Positions 8,395-16,309 of a DNA stretch of 51,295 bases are shown here, in pieces. Numbering within the stretch: position 1 is the first letter of the stretch; the number at the start of each line of letters is the position of its first letter. Source of the DNA: JAAZNF01 sp964561025 (GTDB lineage: Bacteria > Myxococcota > B64-G9); contig CAZLNM010000021.1 of the NCBI GenBank assembly GCA_964561025.1, positions 1-51,295 on the forward strand, given 5' to 3'. Below the pieces are notes generated by a model. That model saw only the letters and a list, made by a program, of their open reading frames with translations. It was not told the DNA's origin and did no database searches. A program made the position numbers and the translations under genes.

Positions 8395-8961
8395 ATGAGA
8401 ACCGTGGCTCTTTTGGCGGCGATGGGCTTTGTGCTTTCTCTTGCGGCCTGCGGCGGAGGCGGCTCTTCCAAGAAGGTCGGAGAGTACATGCCCAAGACCG
8501 GCGACATCACCGGCTGGGAGATCGACACCACGCCCTGGGCGCAGAACCCGCCGGCCGGCGGCATCGCCGCCGCCTATACCCGTGCCGACGCCGAGATTCT
8601 CATCGACGGGCACATCACCATCTTCGTTGACGACGTCGGCGGCTGGGTGGGCATGGCCATGGCCTATTACAAGAACTCCGACAAGACCACCGATCTCCAG
8701 ATCTACGAGATGTCAAAGCCCGAGCAGGCCCAGGCCGTTTACAACAACTCGTCCATCAAGGGCCTGGCCACGTGGGAAGACATATCCGGTCTCGGCGACG
8801 CGGCACGGCGGCGTTTCAACGTGGCCAGCGAGTCCTGGCTGCTGCACGCCGTCAAGGGGAAGTACTTCGTGGAGATCGACCTCGGCAAGACCGGCAACGA
8901 CGATCCCGGCAAGCAGCTCATCACCAACTTTCTCAGCTCGGTGTTGAACCGCCTGCCCTGA
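8395..8961 (+). CDS. Small lipoprotein of unknown function
   Basis: A 188-residue lipoprotein. A type II signal peptide ends in the lipobox LAAC (C19), followed by a glycine/serine linker. The mature domain (about 30-188) alternates strands and helices, with GWVGMAMAYYKN and WLLHAVKGKYFVEIDL. It recalls the DUF6599-type fold (polypeptides that summarise a Tyr-rich surface), but that link is weak. The ribosome site AAGGAGGAACAAG precedes the ATG. The high-scoring SD suggests good expression. It could serve the downstream transport operon as an envelope component, but the 250-bp gap argues for a separate transcript. Confidence 0.72.
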   Translation: MRTVALLAAMGFVLSLAACGGGGSSKKVGEYMPKTGDITGWEIDTTPWAQNPPAGGIAAAYTRADAEILIDGHITIFVDDVGGWVGMAMAYYKNSDKTTDLQIYEMSKPEQAQAVYNNSSIKGLATWEDISGLGDAARRRFNVASESWLLHAVKGKYFVEIDLGKTGNDDPGKQLITNFLSSVLNRLP

Positions 8962-9211
8962 CGGCCCGGCACGCCTTCGGAGGCGACCGCGTTCTCGATC
9001 CCGACGCTTAGTTGCGAACATGCATGAAGAACCTGCCTCGTATGCCTGACCAATTCCAGGCGCGACAGGCCGCGGGACCGGCAAGAACCGGCGCGGGTGA
9101 TGGAGAGAGCTTGGTCATCTCGCCGCGCGAACGCGGGGCCCGGACAGCCAGCGCGTTCGCGCGCAACCTCCTGCCATGGGCCGGAGGCCGCGTGAGGGGT
9201 TCTCCCTGCAC

Positions 9212-10429
9212 ATGATCCCACGCCGGACTCTTCTACTGACCGCTGGCGGCGTGGCCCTGGTGCACCTGCTTGTTGGCCTCATGCCCGAGCCGGTGCTGTC
9301 GCTTCCCACCAACCTGGTGATGCTGGCGGTGAACCTGTATGTGGCCTGGTGCGGCCTGCTGCTGCTCCAGACGGGCGACCGCCGCCGCTTGGGGCTGTTC
9401 GTGGCTGGTTACCTGGTGTTGTTTCTGCTGCTCGTCGCGCTGCTCCAGCGGGAGTCGCTATTTCTACTGCTGATCGTCGTGTACGCCAGCGTCTTTCGAG
9501 ATGGCCTGCTGCTCGGGCTGTTTTGCGCCTTCGTGCTTTGCTACGTCGTGTTTCAGCCGTACGCTTTCGAGACCTTCGTCCCGCTCTCCCTGCTGTGGAT
9601 CCTGGTATGGCGGAGCGCCCGCGCGGGCAATTCGTTCTTCGTGAGCGCCTCGCTGGCGGTAGGGTTGTTCGTCCTCGGGCTCATCCTGCTCCCGTTTTTG
9701 CACATGCTGGTCCAGGAGACGCCGCAGACGCTGCTCCAGTTCGCCGGCCGGCCCGAGGTGCAGCAGGCGCTGCTGGTCTCGCTCTCCTCGGCCAGCCTGG
9801 CCACGTTGATCGCGTTTCTCTTCGGCGTGCCGCTGGCGTACGCGCTGGCCCGCGGGGAACCCCGGGGCCGCGGTCTGGTCGAGGCCCTGGTGGATCTGCC
9901 CATCCTTCTGCCGAAACCGGTGGTGGGGATCGCCTTGCTCACGCTGCTCGGCCCGGGTTCGCCGCTGGGCGAGTGGCTCGATCGCGCCGGGCTGGCGTTC
10001 TCCGGGCGTTTCGCGGGTATCGTATTGGCCCAGGTGATCGTCTCCTCTCCTTTCCTCATCAAATCCGCCGTGACGGCCTTCGAGGGCGTTCCGGATCAGC
10101 TCGAGACCGCGGCCCGCACCCTGGGGGCCCGGCCCTGGCAGGTGTTTGGCCGGGTGGCGCTGCCGCTGGCCTCGCGGGGCGTGCTCACCGGCGTCATCCT
10201 GTGCTGGGCCCGGGCGGTCGGCGAGTTCGGGGCCATCATGCTGTTCGCGCCGCACCCGCTCTCCGGTTCGGTCATGGTGTACAACGAGTTCCTCAAGGGT
10301 GGGGTTTCCGAGAGCCGGCCCATCGCCATGCTGCTCTTGCTCATCTGTCTGTGGGTGTTCGTGCTCATGCAGTTCGGTCGCGCCCTGTTGCCCGCGCCTT
10401 TTGGCCGGACGTCCCAGCGGAGGGCCTGA
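9212..10429 (+). CDS. ABC transporter permease, molybdate/tungstate/sulfate type, with extra N-terminal membrane domain
   Basis: An integral membrane permease of about 405 residues. The C-terminal half (about 175-400) is a typical binding-protein-dependent permease. It has the cytoplasmic coupling (EAA) loop EGVPDQLETAARTLGARPWQVF and the ModB/CysU-like signature DLPILLPKPVVGIALLTLLG. The N-terminal approximately 165 residues are an additional hydrophobic domain of five or six predicted segments, absent from ordinary 230-280-residue members. The start at 9212 gives a clean first helix; an in-frame ATG at 9176 is possible and neither has a good SD. The stop is 2 bp before the GTG of the ATPase gene. 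No periplasmic binding protein gene is present nearby. The substrate is inferred only by family (oxyanion). Confidence 0.82.
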   Translation: MIPRRTLLLTAGGVALVHLLVGLMPEPVLSLPTNLVMLAVNLYVAWCGLLLLQTGDRRRLGLFVAGYLVLFLLLVALLQRESLFLLLIVVYASVFRDGLLLGLFCAFVLCYVVFQPYAFETFVPLSLLWILVWRSARAGNSFFVSASLAVGLFVLGLILLPFLHMLVQETPQTLLQFAGRPEVQQALLVSLSSASLATLIAFLFGVPLAYALARGEPRGRGLVEALVDLPILLPKPVVGIALLTLLGPGSPLGEWLDRAGLAFSGRFAGIVLAQVIVSSPFLIKSAVTAFEGVPDQLETAARTLGARPWQVFGRVALPLASRGVLTGVILCWARAVGEFGAIMLFAPHPLSGSVMVYNEFLKGGVSESRPIAMLLLLICLWVFVLMQFGRALLPAPFGRTSQRRA

Positions 10430-10431
10430 GC

Positions 10432-11229
10432 GTGCTCGAACTGTGCAACCTTACGCGGCGCTTCGGCGAGTTTACCTTGGGCCCGATCTCGCTTGCGCTC
10501 CCGGCGCAGCGATACCTGGTGGTGTTGGGCCCGAGCGGGAGCGGGAAATCCCTGCTGCTCTCGGCCCTGGCCGGGGTGTTCCGCGCCGAGCCGGGCCAGA
10601 TCCGGATCGATGGTCAGGACGTGGGAAACCTGCCGCCGGAGCAGCGAAAATGCGCGCTGGTGTTCCAGGATCCCTGGCTGCTGCCGCACCTCGACGTGTC
10701 GCGCAACGTGGCCTTCGGGCTCTCGGTGCGCTCGATGCCCAAGGGCGAGCGGGATGCCCGCGTGCGGGAGCTGCTCGAGCTGCTGGGCATCGCTGCCCTG
10801 GCGAAGGCGCGGCCCGCGCGGCTCAGCGGCGGAGAAGCGCAGCGGGTGGCCCTGGCGCGGGCGCTGGCCGTCCGGCCACGCCTTATGCTGCTCGACGAGC
10901 CATTGAGCCGGCTGGATCACAACAACCGGCTGGAGCTTCGCGCCGAGCTGCGCCGCCTGCACCAGGCGCTCTCGCTCACCACCGTGCACGTTACGCACGA
11001 TCGCGAAGAGGCGCGTTCGGTGGGCGACGACGTCGCCATCATGCTGGGGGGGCGGGTGGTCCAGAACGGCCCGCTCTCGCAGGTGATGGAGCGGCCGGTA
11101 TGCCCCTTCGTGGCGCGGTTCCTCGGCCTGCCGTGGCGCGAAGGCGGCGCGCTCCCGGGGTGTTCTCAGAAATGCATGGAGGGTTCTGGCTTGTGTGATC
11201 GGATGGGACCGACCGGCGAAGGCGGTTGA
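10432..11229 (+). CDS. ABC transporter ATP-binding protein
   Basis: A 265-residue ATPase. Walker A is GPSGSGKS (33-40), the Q-loop LVFQDPWLLPHL, the signature LSGGEAQRVALARAL, Walker B LMLLDEPLS and the switch histidine VTHDREEA. The GTG start is chosen because GGAGGG lies 8 nt upstream and it begins exactly at the first beta strand (VLELCNLTRRFG). A longer open frame extends upstream to 9349, but that part is only the shadow of the permease gene. It has no C-terminal molybdate/TOBE domain; instead the last approximately 30 residues are a short Cys-containing tail (GCSQKCMEGSGLCDRMG). It should power the permease encoded just upstream. Confidence 0.93.
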   Translation: MLELCNLTRRFGEFTLGPISLALPAQRYLVVLGPSGSGKSLLLSALAGVFRAEPGQIRIDGQDVGNLPPEQRKCALVFQDPWLLPHLDVSRNVAFGLSVRSMPKGERDARVRELLELLGIAALAKARPARLSGGEAQRVALARALAVRPRLMLLDEPLSRLDHNNRLELRAELRRLHQALSLTTVHVTHDREEARSVGDDVAIMLGGRVVQNGPLSQVMERPVCPFVARFLGLPWREGGALPGCSQKCMEGSGLCDRMGPTGEGG

Positions 11230-11232
11230 CCC

Positions 11233-12267
11233 TTGGACACCAATTACCTCCCCCTGTGGAAGACCCTGGAGTCGCCGCTGGTGGCGCTCGACGAGAGCCA
11301 CGTGGAGTTGTTCTCGGTGCTGGCCCTCTTCTTGCTCACCCTGCTGGTGCTCAACGTGCGCCGCCACCGCCAGGGGGTGCGCCACCTGGTGCAGGGGATC
11401 GCCATCCTGGTGTTCTTCTACATCGTCTATTCCTGCCTGGGCGTGTTCGGCATGATCCGCAACACCCTGCACGGCGTCACCCTGATCGGCACAGTGTTCA
11501 CCGAGTCCTTTTTCTGGATGAGCCTGCCGGTGGTGGTGTTGTCGTTTACCCTGATGAGCGGGCCGTTCTTCTGCGGCTGGATCTGCCCCACCGGCACGCT
11601 CCAGGAGATCATGGCCATCCTGCGCGAGAACCTGGGTCGCCTCGTCGCGCGAGTCCGGCTTCGGCCCGGACCGGCGACGCGCAACGCCCTGCTGTTCCTC
11701 TTCTTCGCGGGGTTCCTTCTGCTGGTCTTCTGGATGGGCAACACCAAGCAATTCTACGTGGAAGACTCCAGCCTGTACTGGGGGGCCTCGCTCTTCTTGC
11801 TGGTGTTCTTGGTGCTCGGTGGCATGGTGCGCGACGAGGCCATCCGGGGCCTGCGGGCCGCCAGTTTCTGGATCATCGTCATCTCGGCGCTGCTTCGAAC
11901 CACCATCGTCTCCCCGGTGCACTTCGCCTTCGCCGACGTGCGCGATCCCGCCTCGGCGCTGACCACCCTGGTGTTGATGGTGGCCTCGCTGTTTTTGGCG
12001 CGGGCCTGGTGCCGCTACATCTGTCCCTGGGGCTACCTGATGGGAGTGCTCCACCGGCGCTCCCGCTTGAGGGTGCAGGCAGACGGCGTGTGCCGTGACT
12101 GCGGGGCGTGCGCGCGGGCGTGCCGGGTGGGAGCGATCCAGGCGGGGCGCGTCCGGCTCGATCAGTGTCAGTTCTGCCTGGCCTGCGTGGATCGTTGTCC
12201 TCACGGGCGTATGAAGGTCGTGGACACGTGGCAAGCGAATCCCGACAGCCAATGCTCCGCATCCTGA
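11233..12267 (+). CDS. NapH/CcoG-type 4Fe-4S polyferredoxin membrane protein
   Basis: A 344-residue membrane protein starting with TTG, 3 bp after the ATPase stop. There are five or six hydrophobic segments. Two membrane-proximal CxxxCP motifs (FFCGWICPTGTLQE near 117 and AWCRYICPWGYLMG near 258) are the hallmark of the NapH/NosR/CcoG family. At the C-terminus two 4Fe-4S sets follow (CRDCGACARACRVGAI and CQFCLACVDRCPHG). Such proteins move electrons between the quinone pool and periplasmic or cytoplasmic partners. The gene overlaps the next one by 16 bp, so an electron-transfer role tied to the propeller protein and the ABC transporter is likely. The physiological partner is unknown. Confidence 0.88.
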   Translation: MDTNYLPLWKTLESPLVALDESHVELFSVLALFLLTLLVLNVRRHRQGVRHLVQGIAILVFFYIVYSCLGVFGMIRNTLHGVTLIGTVFTESFFWMSLPVVVLSFTLMSGPFFCGWICPTGTLQEIMAILRENLGRLVARVRLRPGPATRNALLFLFFAGFLLLVFWMGNTKQFYVEDSSLYWGASLFLLVFLVLGGMVRDEAIRGLRAASFWIIVISALLRTTIVSPVHFAFADVRDPASALTTLVLMVASLFLARAWCRYICPWGYLMGVLHRRSRLRVQADGVCRDCGACARACRVGAIQAGRVRLDQCQFCLACVDRCPHGRMKVVDTWQANPDSQCSAS

Positions 12268-13691
12268 CGCTGTGGAGCCTGCTCCTGGGGATCGGCTCGA
12301 GCGCGGGTGCGCAAGGACTCGCGGAAGCGGACTGGCCGATGTGGCGGCGCGACGAGATGAACCGGGCCAGCGTCCAGCTCGTCACTCCAGACGGGCAAAA
12401 GCCACGGCGCTGGAGCTTCGATCTGGCCGGCCGGGTCCACGCCTTCGAGCCCGGGATGACGGTGTGGTCCTCTCCGGCCGTGGCCGCCTTCGACGGCCGG
12501 GTCTGGGTCGCCGCCGGCTGCTACGACCATCGCCTGTACTTGTGGGACGCCGCTAGCGGTGAGCTACGCTTTCGCTATACCACCGGGGGCGGCGTGTACG
12601 GCACCCCGGCCATCCGAACGCGCGGCGGGCGCACATTGCTGTACGCGGCCTCCTCGGACCGGACGGTGTACGCGCTGGATGCCACCGACGGGACTCGCGT
12701 CTTCTCCTCCGAGGTCGAGCCCTACCGGCCGACGCTGGGTGGTGCCAGGTTGAGCGCTCCCGCCCTGGGCCGGGTCGGTGAGCGCGAGGCCGTGTTCGTG
12801 GGCCACTGGGTGTTCGACAAGTCGCTCGGGGCCAATCAACAGCGCGGGGGGCTTTCCGCCGTCGACGCCGAGAGCGGAGCGCGATTGTGGCGCGTGGATT
12901 TTCTCGACAACCGCGTCTCCCACCCGGTGTATTACGAACTCGACGGCAGCGGTTTTCTTTGTGTGGGCTCGGAGGATGGTAACCTGCGCGTGCTCCGGGC
13001 GGACACCGGCGAGGTGGTCTGGTATCACCGTGAGTCGGAGATCATCCAGGGGAGCTGTGCGGTGTGGTTGCGGTCCGAACGCCCGCTGGTCTTCGCCGGC
13101 TCGAACTTCGGAAAGCTTCGCGCCCTGGATGCGCGCACCGGGGAGGAAGTCTGGAGCATGAAGAGCGGCTACTGGATCGCGGCCACGCCGATGGTCATCA
13201 GCGAGGCGGGTGCCGAGCGGGTCGTGGTGGGCTCCTACGACGGAAAGCTGTACGCGCTGGACGCCCGCACCGGCGTGGTACAATGGAGCCACGCCTTCGG
13301 GGGCCCGGTACATGCCTCGGCCGCCTGGGTTCCGGACGGACCGCGAGCGACGGTGATCGCCGCGGCCCTCGACCATCGGCTGTATGGGTTGTGGGCGGAC
13401 CAGGGAACGGAGCGTTTCTCGGTTTTTATCGGAGCGCCGCTCTGGGACGGGGTCAGCCTGGGTGAGAGCACCTGGTCCTCTCCGGTGGCGGCCGCGATCA
13501 ACGGGCGCTGGATGATCTACCACGGAGGGTACAACGGAGAGTTCCTGGGTTTGCCGATCTCGGAGGCGGTGATGTTCGAAGGGGGAAGGCCGTGGTCAAA
13601 CGCGCGCTTCTGGGTGACGATGGTGCTGGTGCTGGTGGGGGTGGGCGGGGTCGCGTGGCTGCTCAACCGCCGGCGGGTCAGAGAGGCGTGA
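12252..13691 (+). CDS. PQQ-type beta-propeller protein, membrane-anchored
   Basis: A 479-residue protein. An N-terminal signal peptide (MLRILTLWSLLLGIGSSAGA) is followed by repeated blades with the PQQ/pyrrolo-quinoline-like pattern LYALDARTGxVxW (for example KLRALDARTGEEVW and KLYALDARTGVVQW), at least six blades. The C-terminus has one membrane helix (FWVTMVLVLVGVGGVAWLL) and an RRR stop-transfer, so the propeller faces the periplasm. The ATG at 12252 overlaps the preceding gene by 16 bp; an in-frame GTG slightly upstream is possible. It could be a scaffold like BamB or a redox protein; no calcium/PQQ quinoprotein dehydrogenase signature was seen. It is the last gene of the operon and its 3' end overlaps the convergent lipoprotein gene. 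Confidence 0.85.
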   Translation: MLRILTLWSLLLGIGSSAGAQGLAEADWPMWRRDEMNRASVQLVTPDGQKPRRWSFDLAGRVHAFEPGMTVWSSPAVAAFDGRVWVAAGCYDHRLYLWDAASGELRFRYTTGGGVYGTPAIRTRGGRTLLYAASSDRTVYALDATDGTRVFSSEVEPYRPTLGGARLSAPALGRVGEREAVFVGHWVFDKSLGANQQRGGLSAVDAESGARLWRVDFLDNRVSHPVYYELDGSGFLCVGSEDGNLRVLRADTGEVVWYHRESEIIQGSCAVWLRSERPLVFAGSNFGKLRALDARTGEEVWSMKSGYWIAATPMVISEAGAERVVVGSYDGKLYALDARTGVVQWSHAFGGPVHASAAWVPDGPRATVIAAALDHRLYGLWADQGTERFSVFIGAPLWDGVSLGESTWSSPVAAAINGRWMIYHGGYNGEFLGLPISEAVMFEGGRPWSNARFWVTMVLVLVGVGGVAWLLNRRRVREA

Positions 13692-15981
13692 CCACACCGG
13701 AAGGCCAATCCACCGTGCACACCATCCAATCGGTGTCCTCACCGGAGATATCGCGCTCGAAGGTCGCCTTGAGCTGCCCCGAGATGTAGACGTTGACGGT
13801 CACGTGGTTGGCGCCGGTGTACTCCGAACCGGGGTAGTCGTGGACGAATACCGTGTACAGGCCGTTGGCCGGCGCGGCGATGTTGATGTTCTCCGGGCCG
13901 TCGCCGGGGATGTCGTCCAGGTCGAGGTGGGGGTTGTCGGTGGTCACCCCGATGACCCCCCAATCGGGGGACAGCGGCCGGATGCAGTTGGAGAAGTAGC
14001 AGTCGCCCTGGGTGCGCTTGATGCCGTTGGGTTTCAGCAGGTGCAGGTCCATGTCATCGTTTACGTGCTGCCAGTACATCTCGATCCACAGATCCTGGCT
14101 GGGGATGACCGTGGCGGTGGCGGTGCACGGCTGGCTGGATTGGCCGAGGTCGTTCTGTACCACCAGCTGAGCGGTATAGTTGCCGGCCAGGTCGGTCTGG
14201 GTGGTGCGGTTGGGGCCGACCCCCAGCAGGCGCGCCGAGGAGCCGGCCGGGAAGGAGACGATGCTCCAGGTGTAGGTCGTGATGGTGCGGCCGTCGGGAT
14301 CGTAGCTCTGGTCGCCGCGCCAGGTGAGGGTGTCGAAGGCCGCCGCCTGGGCCGGGGTCACGGTGCACACCGCCACCGGGCCGTTGCCGCTGGGTTTGGC
14401 GAACCCGTTGAGGTCCACCTTGACCTCGTTCGTGTCCTTGTCGTTGCAGAAGACGCTCAGGATGCCGGTGTCCTGGCCGAGGTTGACCGGGTGGTAGTCT
14501 ATGGACACGTTCATGGTTCCGGCGGGCGCGATGGAGCTGTTGGGGCTCGGGGGCTGGGGCAGAGAGAACTCGTTCTGGGGCGTGTTGCGGGTGATGGTGA
14601 CCTGGTTCAGGACGCAATCCTGGTTGCCTGCGTTGCGCAGCACGAGGTCCACCCGAGGGGTGTCATCCACGTTGACCACCCCGAAGTTCACCGCCATGGG
14701 TTCGGGCACGATGTCGCAGTAGGTCTCGTCGCTGCGGCCCTTCAGCACCACCGTTCCCGTGTAGCCGGTGCCGGCCTCGGCGGTGAAGTCGTTGGAGAAG
14801 ATGTCCACCCCGCCGATGTCGCTGCCCGCCCGCGCGGGCGCGTATTGCACCTGGACGGCCAGCGCTTCGCCCACCGGCACGTCCACCGGCAGGGCGGGGG
14901 GCTCGAACAGCGTGAAGTCCGGGCTGCTGCCGGGAGCCAGCGAGAGGCCCTGGACGCGGAGCGTCTGCAAGCCGCAACTGCGGATGGCGAATGATTTCAC
15001 CGGCCGATCGCCGACGCGCACGCTGCCGAAGTCGAGCTCCAGCGGCTCCGGGCAGGCGCGCGGGGCCACGCCGCGGCCCGTGACCAGGATCTGGATCTCC
15101 GGCTCGTTGAGATCGTCGGAGAGCACCCGGATCATGCCCGTGTGATCCCCGCCGGCGGCCGGGTGGTACTTGAGGAACACGGTGCGCTCGGTCCGCGCAA
15201 AGAGGGACTGCGGCGGGGTAAAGCCGGCCAGATCGAGGGCTAGCGAGCGGCCGTCCGATGACTCCAGCGGCAGCGCCGCGATGCGCAGTTCCCGCTCGCC
15301 CAGGTTGCGGATCACGATGCGGCGCGAGGCGGTGACCTCCATGGGAGTGTCCCCGAACTGGATGATCAGGTTGTCCTTTCCGACCTGCTCATTACATAGC
15401 TCCGCCGCGCCGCTGCAACCAGCCGAGGCCTCGTCGCCAGTGCAGTCCGCGATGCACACCTGGATCTCCCGGGTGACGCCCCGGCCCGCGATCGACACGT
15501 GGATGGAGGCATGTTGGGTGGTGTTGAAACCGAGGGTAAAGCCGCCGCTGTCGGTTTCTTCCTCCAGCGGGACATAGGTGACCTCGACGATGAGGTCGCG
15601 GCCGGGGGCGACGCGGAGTGGCACCCCGCCCGCCAGGCAGCCGTCGATGACGGTGCCGTCGACGAGACAGCCGATGTGGAAGTCCTGGCTGGTCGCGGAG
15701 TCCCGGGAGAAACTCGCCAGGACCAGATCGCCCTCTCCCTGGTTGCGGATCAAGAGGTAGAGCCGAGAGATGGTATTCACATCGACCATGCCGAAGTCCA
15801 GGGAGAGTTCGTCGCTGTCGGGAAGCTCCTGGTATTGCTCGATGGCCGGAACATTCGAATCGGGTCCCGTGAAATACCGCTCGATCTCCGGGCCGACCTG
15901 GTGCACGGTGGAGCCGCAGTCGCAGGCCGCGACACCGCCCGCGACGACCATGGCCAACAATGGAATCCACACTCGGCGCAC
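13678..15981 (-). CDS. Choice-of-anchor D / PKD-domain lipoprotein
   Basis: A 767-residue surface or periplasmic lipoprotein. The GTG start has AGGAGG 6 nt upstream. The signal peptide ends in VAAC (C20). Four or so ASH/choice-of-anchor D (HYDIN-like) immunoglobulin repeats follow, recognisable by LDFGxVxVxxxxxxxxxIRNxG (LDFGSVRVGDRPVKSFAIRS, VNFGVVNVDDTPRVDLVLRN). A PKD domain (DTLTWRGDQSYDPDGRTITT) comes near 555. The C-terminal approximately 130 residues (MYWQHVNDDMDLHLLKPNG) look like a TerD/DUF2135-type domain of this protein class. Likely role: adhesion or scaffolding on the outer membrane; no catalytic residues seen. Its 3' end overlaps the convergent propeller gene by 14 bp. Confidence 0.85.
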   Translation of the reverse strand: MRRVWIPLLAMVVAGGVAACDCGSTVHQVGPEIERYFTGPDSNVPAIEQYQELPDSDELSLDFGMVDVNTISRLYLLIRNQGEGDLVLASFSRDSATSQDFHIGCLVDGTVIDGCLAGGVPLRVAPGRDLIVEVTYVPLEEETDSGGFTLGFNTTQHASIHVSIAGRGVTREIQVCIADCTGDEASAGCSGAAELCNEQVGKDNLIIQFGDTPMEVTASRRIVIRNLGERELRIAALPLESSDGRSLALDLAGFTPPQSLFARTERTVFLKYHPAAGGDHTGMIRVLSDDLNEPEIQILVTGRGVAPRACPEPLELDFGSVRVGDRPVKSFAIRSCGLQTLRVQGLSLAPGSSPDFTLFEPPALPVDVPVGEALAVQVQYAPARAGSDIGGVDIFSNDFTAEAGTGYTGTVVLKGRSDETYCDIVPEPMAVNFGVVNVDDTPRVDLVLRNAGNQDCVLNQVTITRNTPQNEFSLPQPPSPNSSIAPAGTMNVSIDYHPVNLGQDTGILSVFCNDKDTNEVKVDLNGFAKPSGNGPVAVCTVTPAQAAAFDTLTWRGDQSYDPDGRTITTYTWSIVSFPAGSSARLLGVGPNRTTQTDLAGNYTAQLVVQNDLGQSSQPCTATATVIPSQDLWIEMYWQHVNDDMDLHLLKPNGIKRTQGDCYFSNCIRPLSPDWGVIGVTTDNPHLDLDDIPGDGPENINIAAPANGLYTVFVHDYPGSEYTGANHVTVNVYISGQLKATFERDISGEDTDWMVCTVDWPSGVVTPL

Positions 15982-16020
15982 GGGAACCTCCTGCCGGATA
16001 CCGGCGGCATGAGCCGTCAG

Positions 16021-16050
16021 ATTCTAGCATTCATGTAAAAAAAACGGCAA
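16021..16050 (-). promoter_or_regulatory. Candidate promoter of the choice-of-anchor D lipoprotein
   Basis: On the minus strand TTGCCG (16045-16050), an 18-bp spacer rich in T, and TAGAAT (16021-16026), about 40 bp before the GTG start codon. Confidence 0.45.
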
Positions 16051-16084
16051 GAAGGCCTCCCAAGATGAAAGGATGATTAATGTC

Positions 16085-16113
16085 TTGATATTCCGCGGCA
16101 GGGTACTTAGATT
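16085..16113 (+). promoter_or_regulatory. Candidate promoter of the tandem selenoprotein genes
   Basis: TTGATA (16085-16090), a 17-bp spacer, TAGATT (16108-16113). Transcription from it would begin near 16120, just before AGGAGG (16123-16128), leaving a very short leader. Its quality supports that the following 'intergenic' stretch is a real gene. Confidence 0.55.
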
Positions 16114-16132
16114 GGTGGGGAGAGGAGGCTCG

Positions 16133-16309
16133 ATGGATATCCTATGGTTGCTTCTGATCCTCGGTGCCTGGATCTTGCTCCAGGCGGTGATCCTGCCCAG
16201 GCTCGGGGTGCCTACCTGAATGTCCTCCGCGTGCCGGCCCGGCGGGCCGGACCAGGACCAGGGCGGTTGCGAGCTTCCGAAAGCCGCCAAGAAGCCGGAG
16301 GAGCGATGA
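16133..16309 (+). CDS. Small membrane selenoprotein with U-x4-C motif (in-frame UGA)
   Basis: Read through the in-frame TGA at 16217-16219 as selenocysteine, this is a 58-residue protein. Residues 4-22 are one membrane helix (WLLLILGAWILLQAVIL), then PRLGVPT-U-MSSAC and a hydrophilic Cys/Lys/Glu-rich tail. U29 and C34 would form a selenenylsulphide redox pair just outside the membrane; a third Cys sits at 46. AGGAGG lies 4 nt before the ATG. Without readthrough one gets two peptides of 28 and 29 residues that happen to be in the same frame and directly abut. A perfect hairpin follows the UGA at SECIS distance. The stop overlaps the next start (ATGA). I do not recall a named family with certainty. 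The Sec reading is inference but well supported. Confidence 0.78.
16234..16250 (+). promoter_or_regulatory. SECIS-like hairpin of selenoprotein 1
   Basis: CCGGCCC-GGC-GGGCCGG, a perfect 7-bp stem with a loop starting GG. The loop begins after 21 nt from the UGA at 16217-16219. Bacterial SECIS elements lie inside the coding region just after UGA and present a G-containing apical loop to SelB; E. coli fdhF has 18 nt between UGA and the GG of its loop. Confidence 0.65.

Noticed and set aside
9012..9215. Small ORFs in the gap before the permease
   Set aside because: No SD, frame-noise composition on both strands, and no in-frame UGA with a following hairpin.
9349..10431. Upstream extension of the ATPase frame to give a 626-residue protein
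   Set aside because: That part overlaps the permease in another frame and has no recognisable fold; the GTG at 10432 has an SD and begins the ABC domain.
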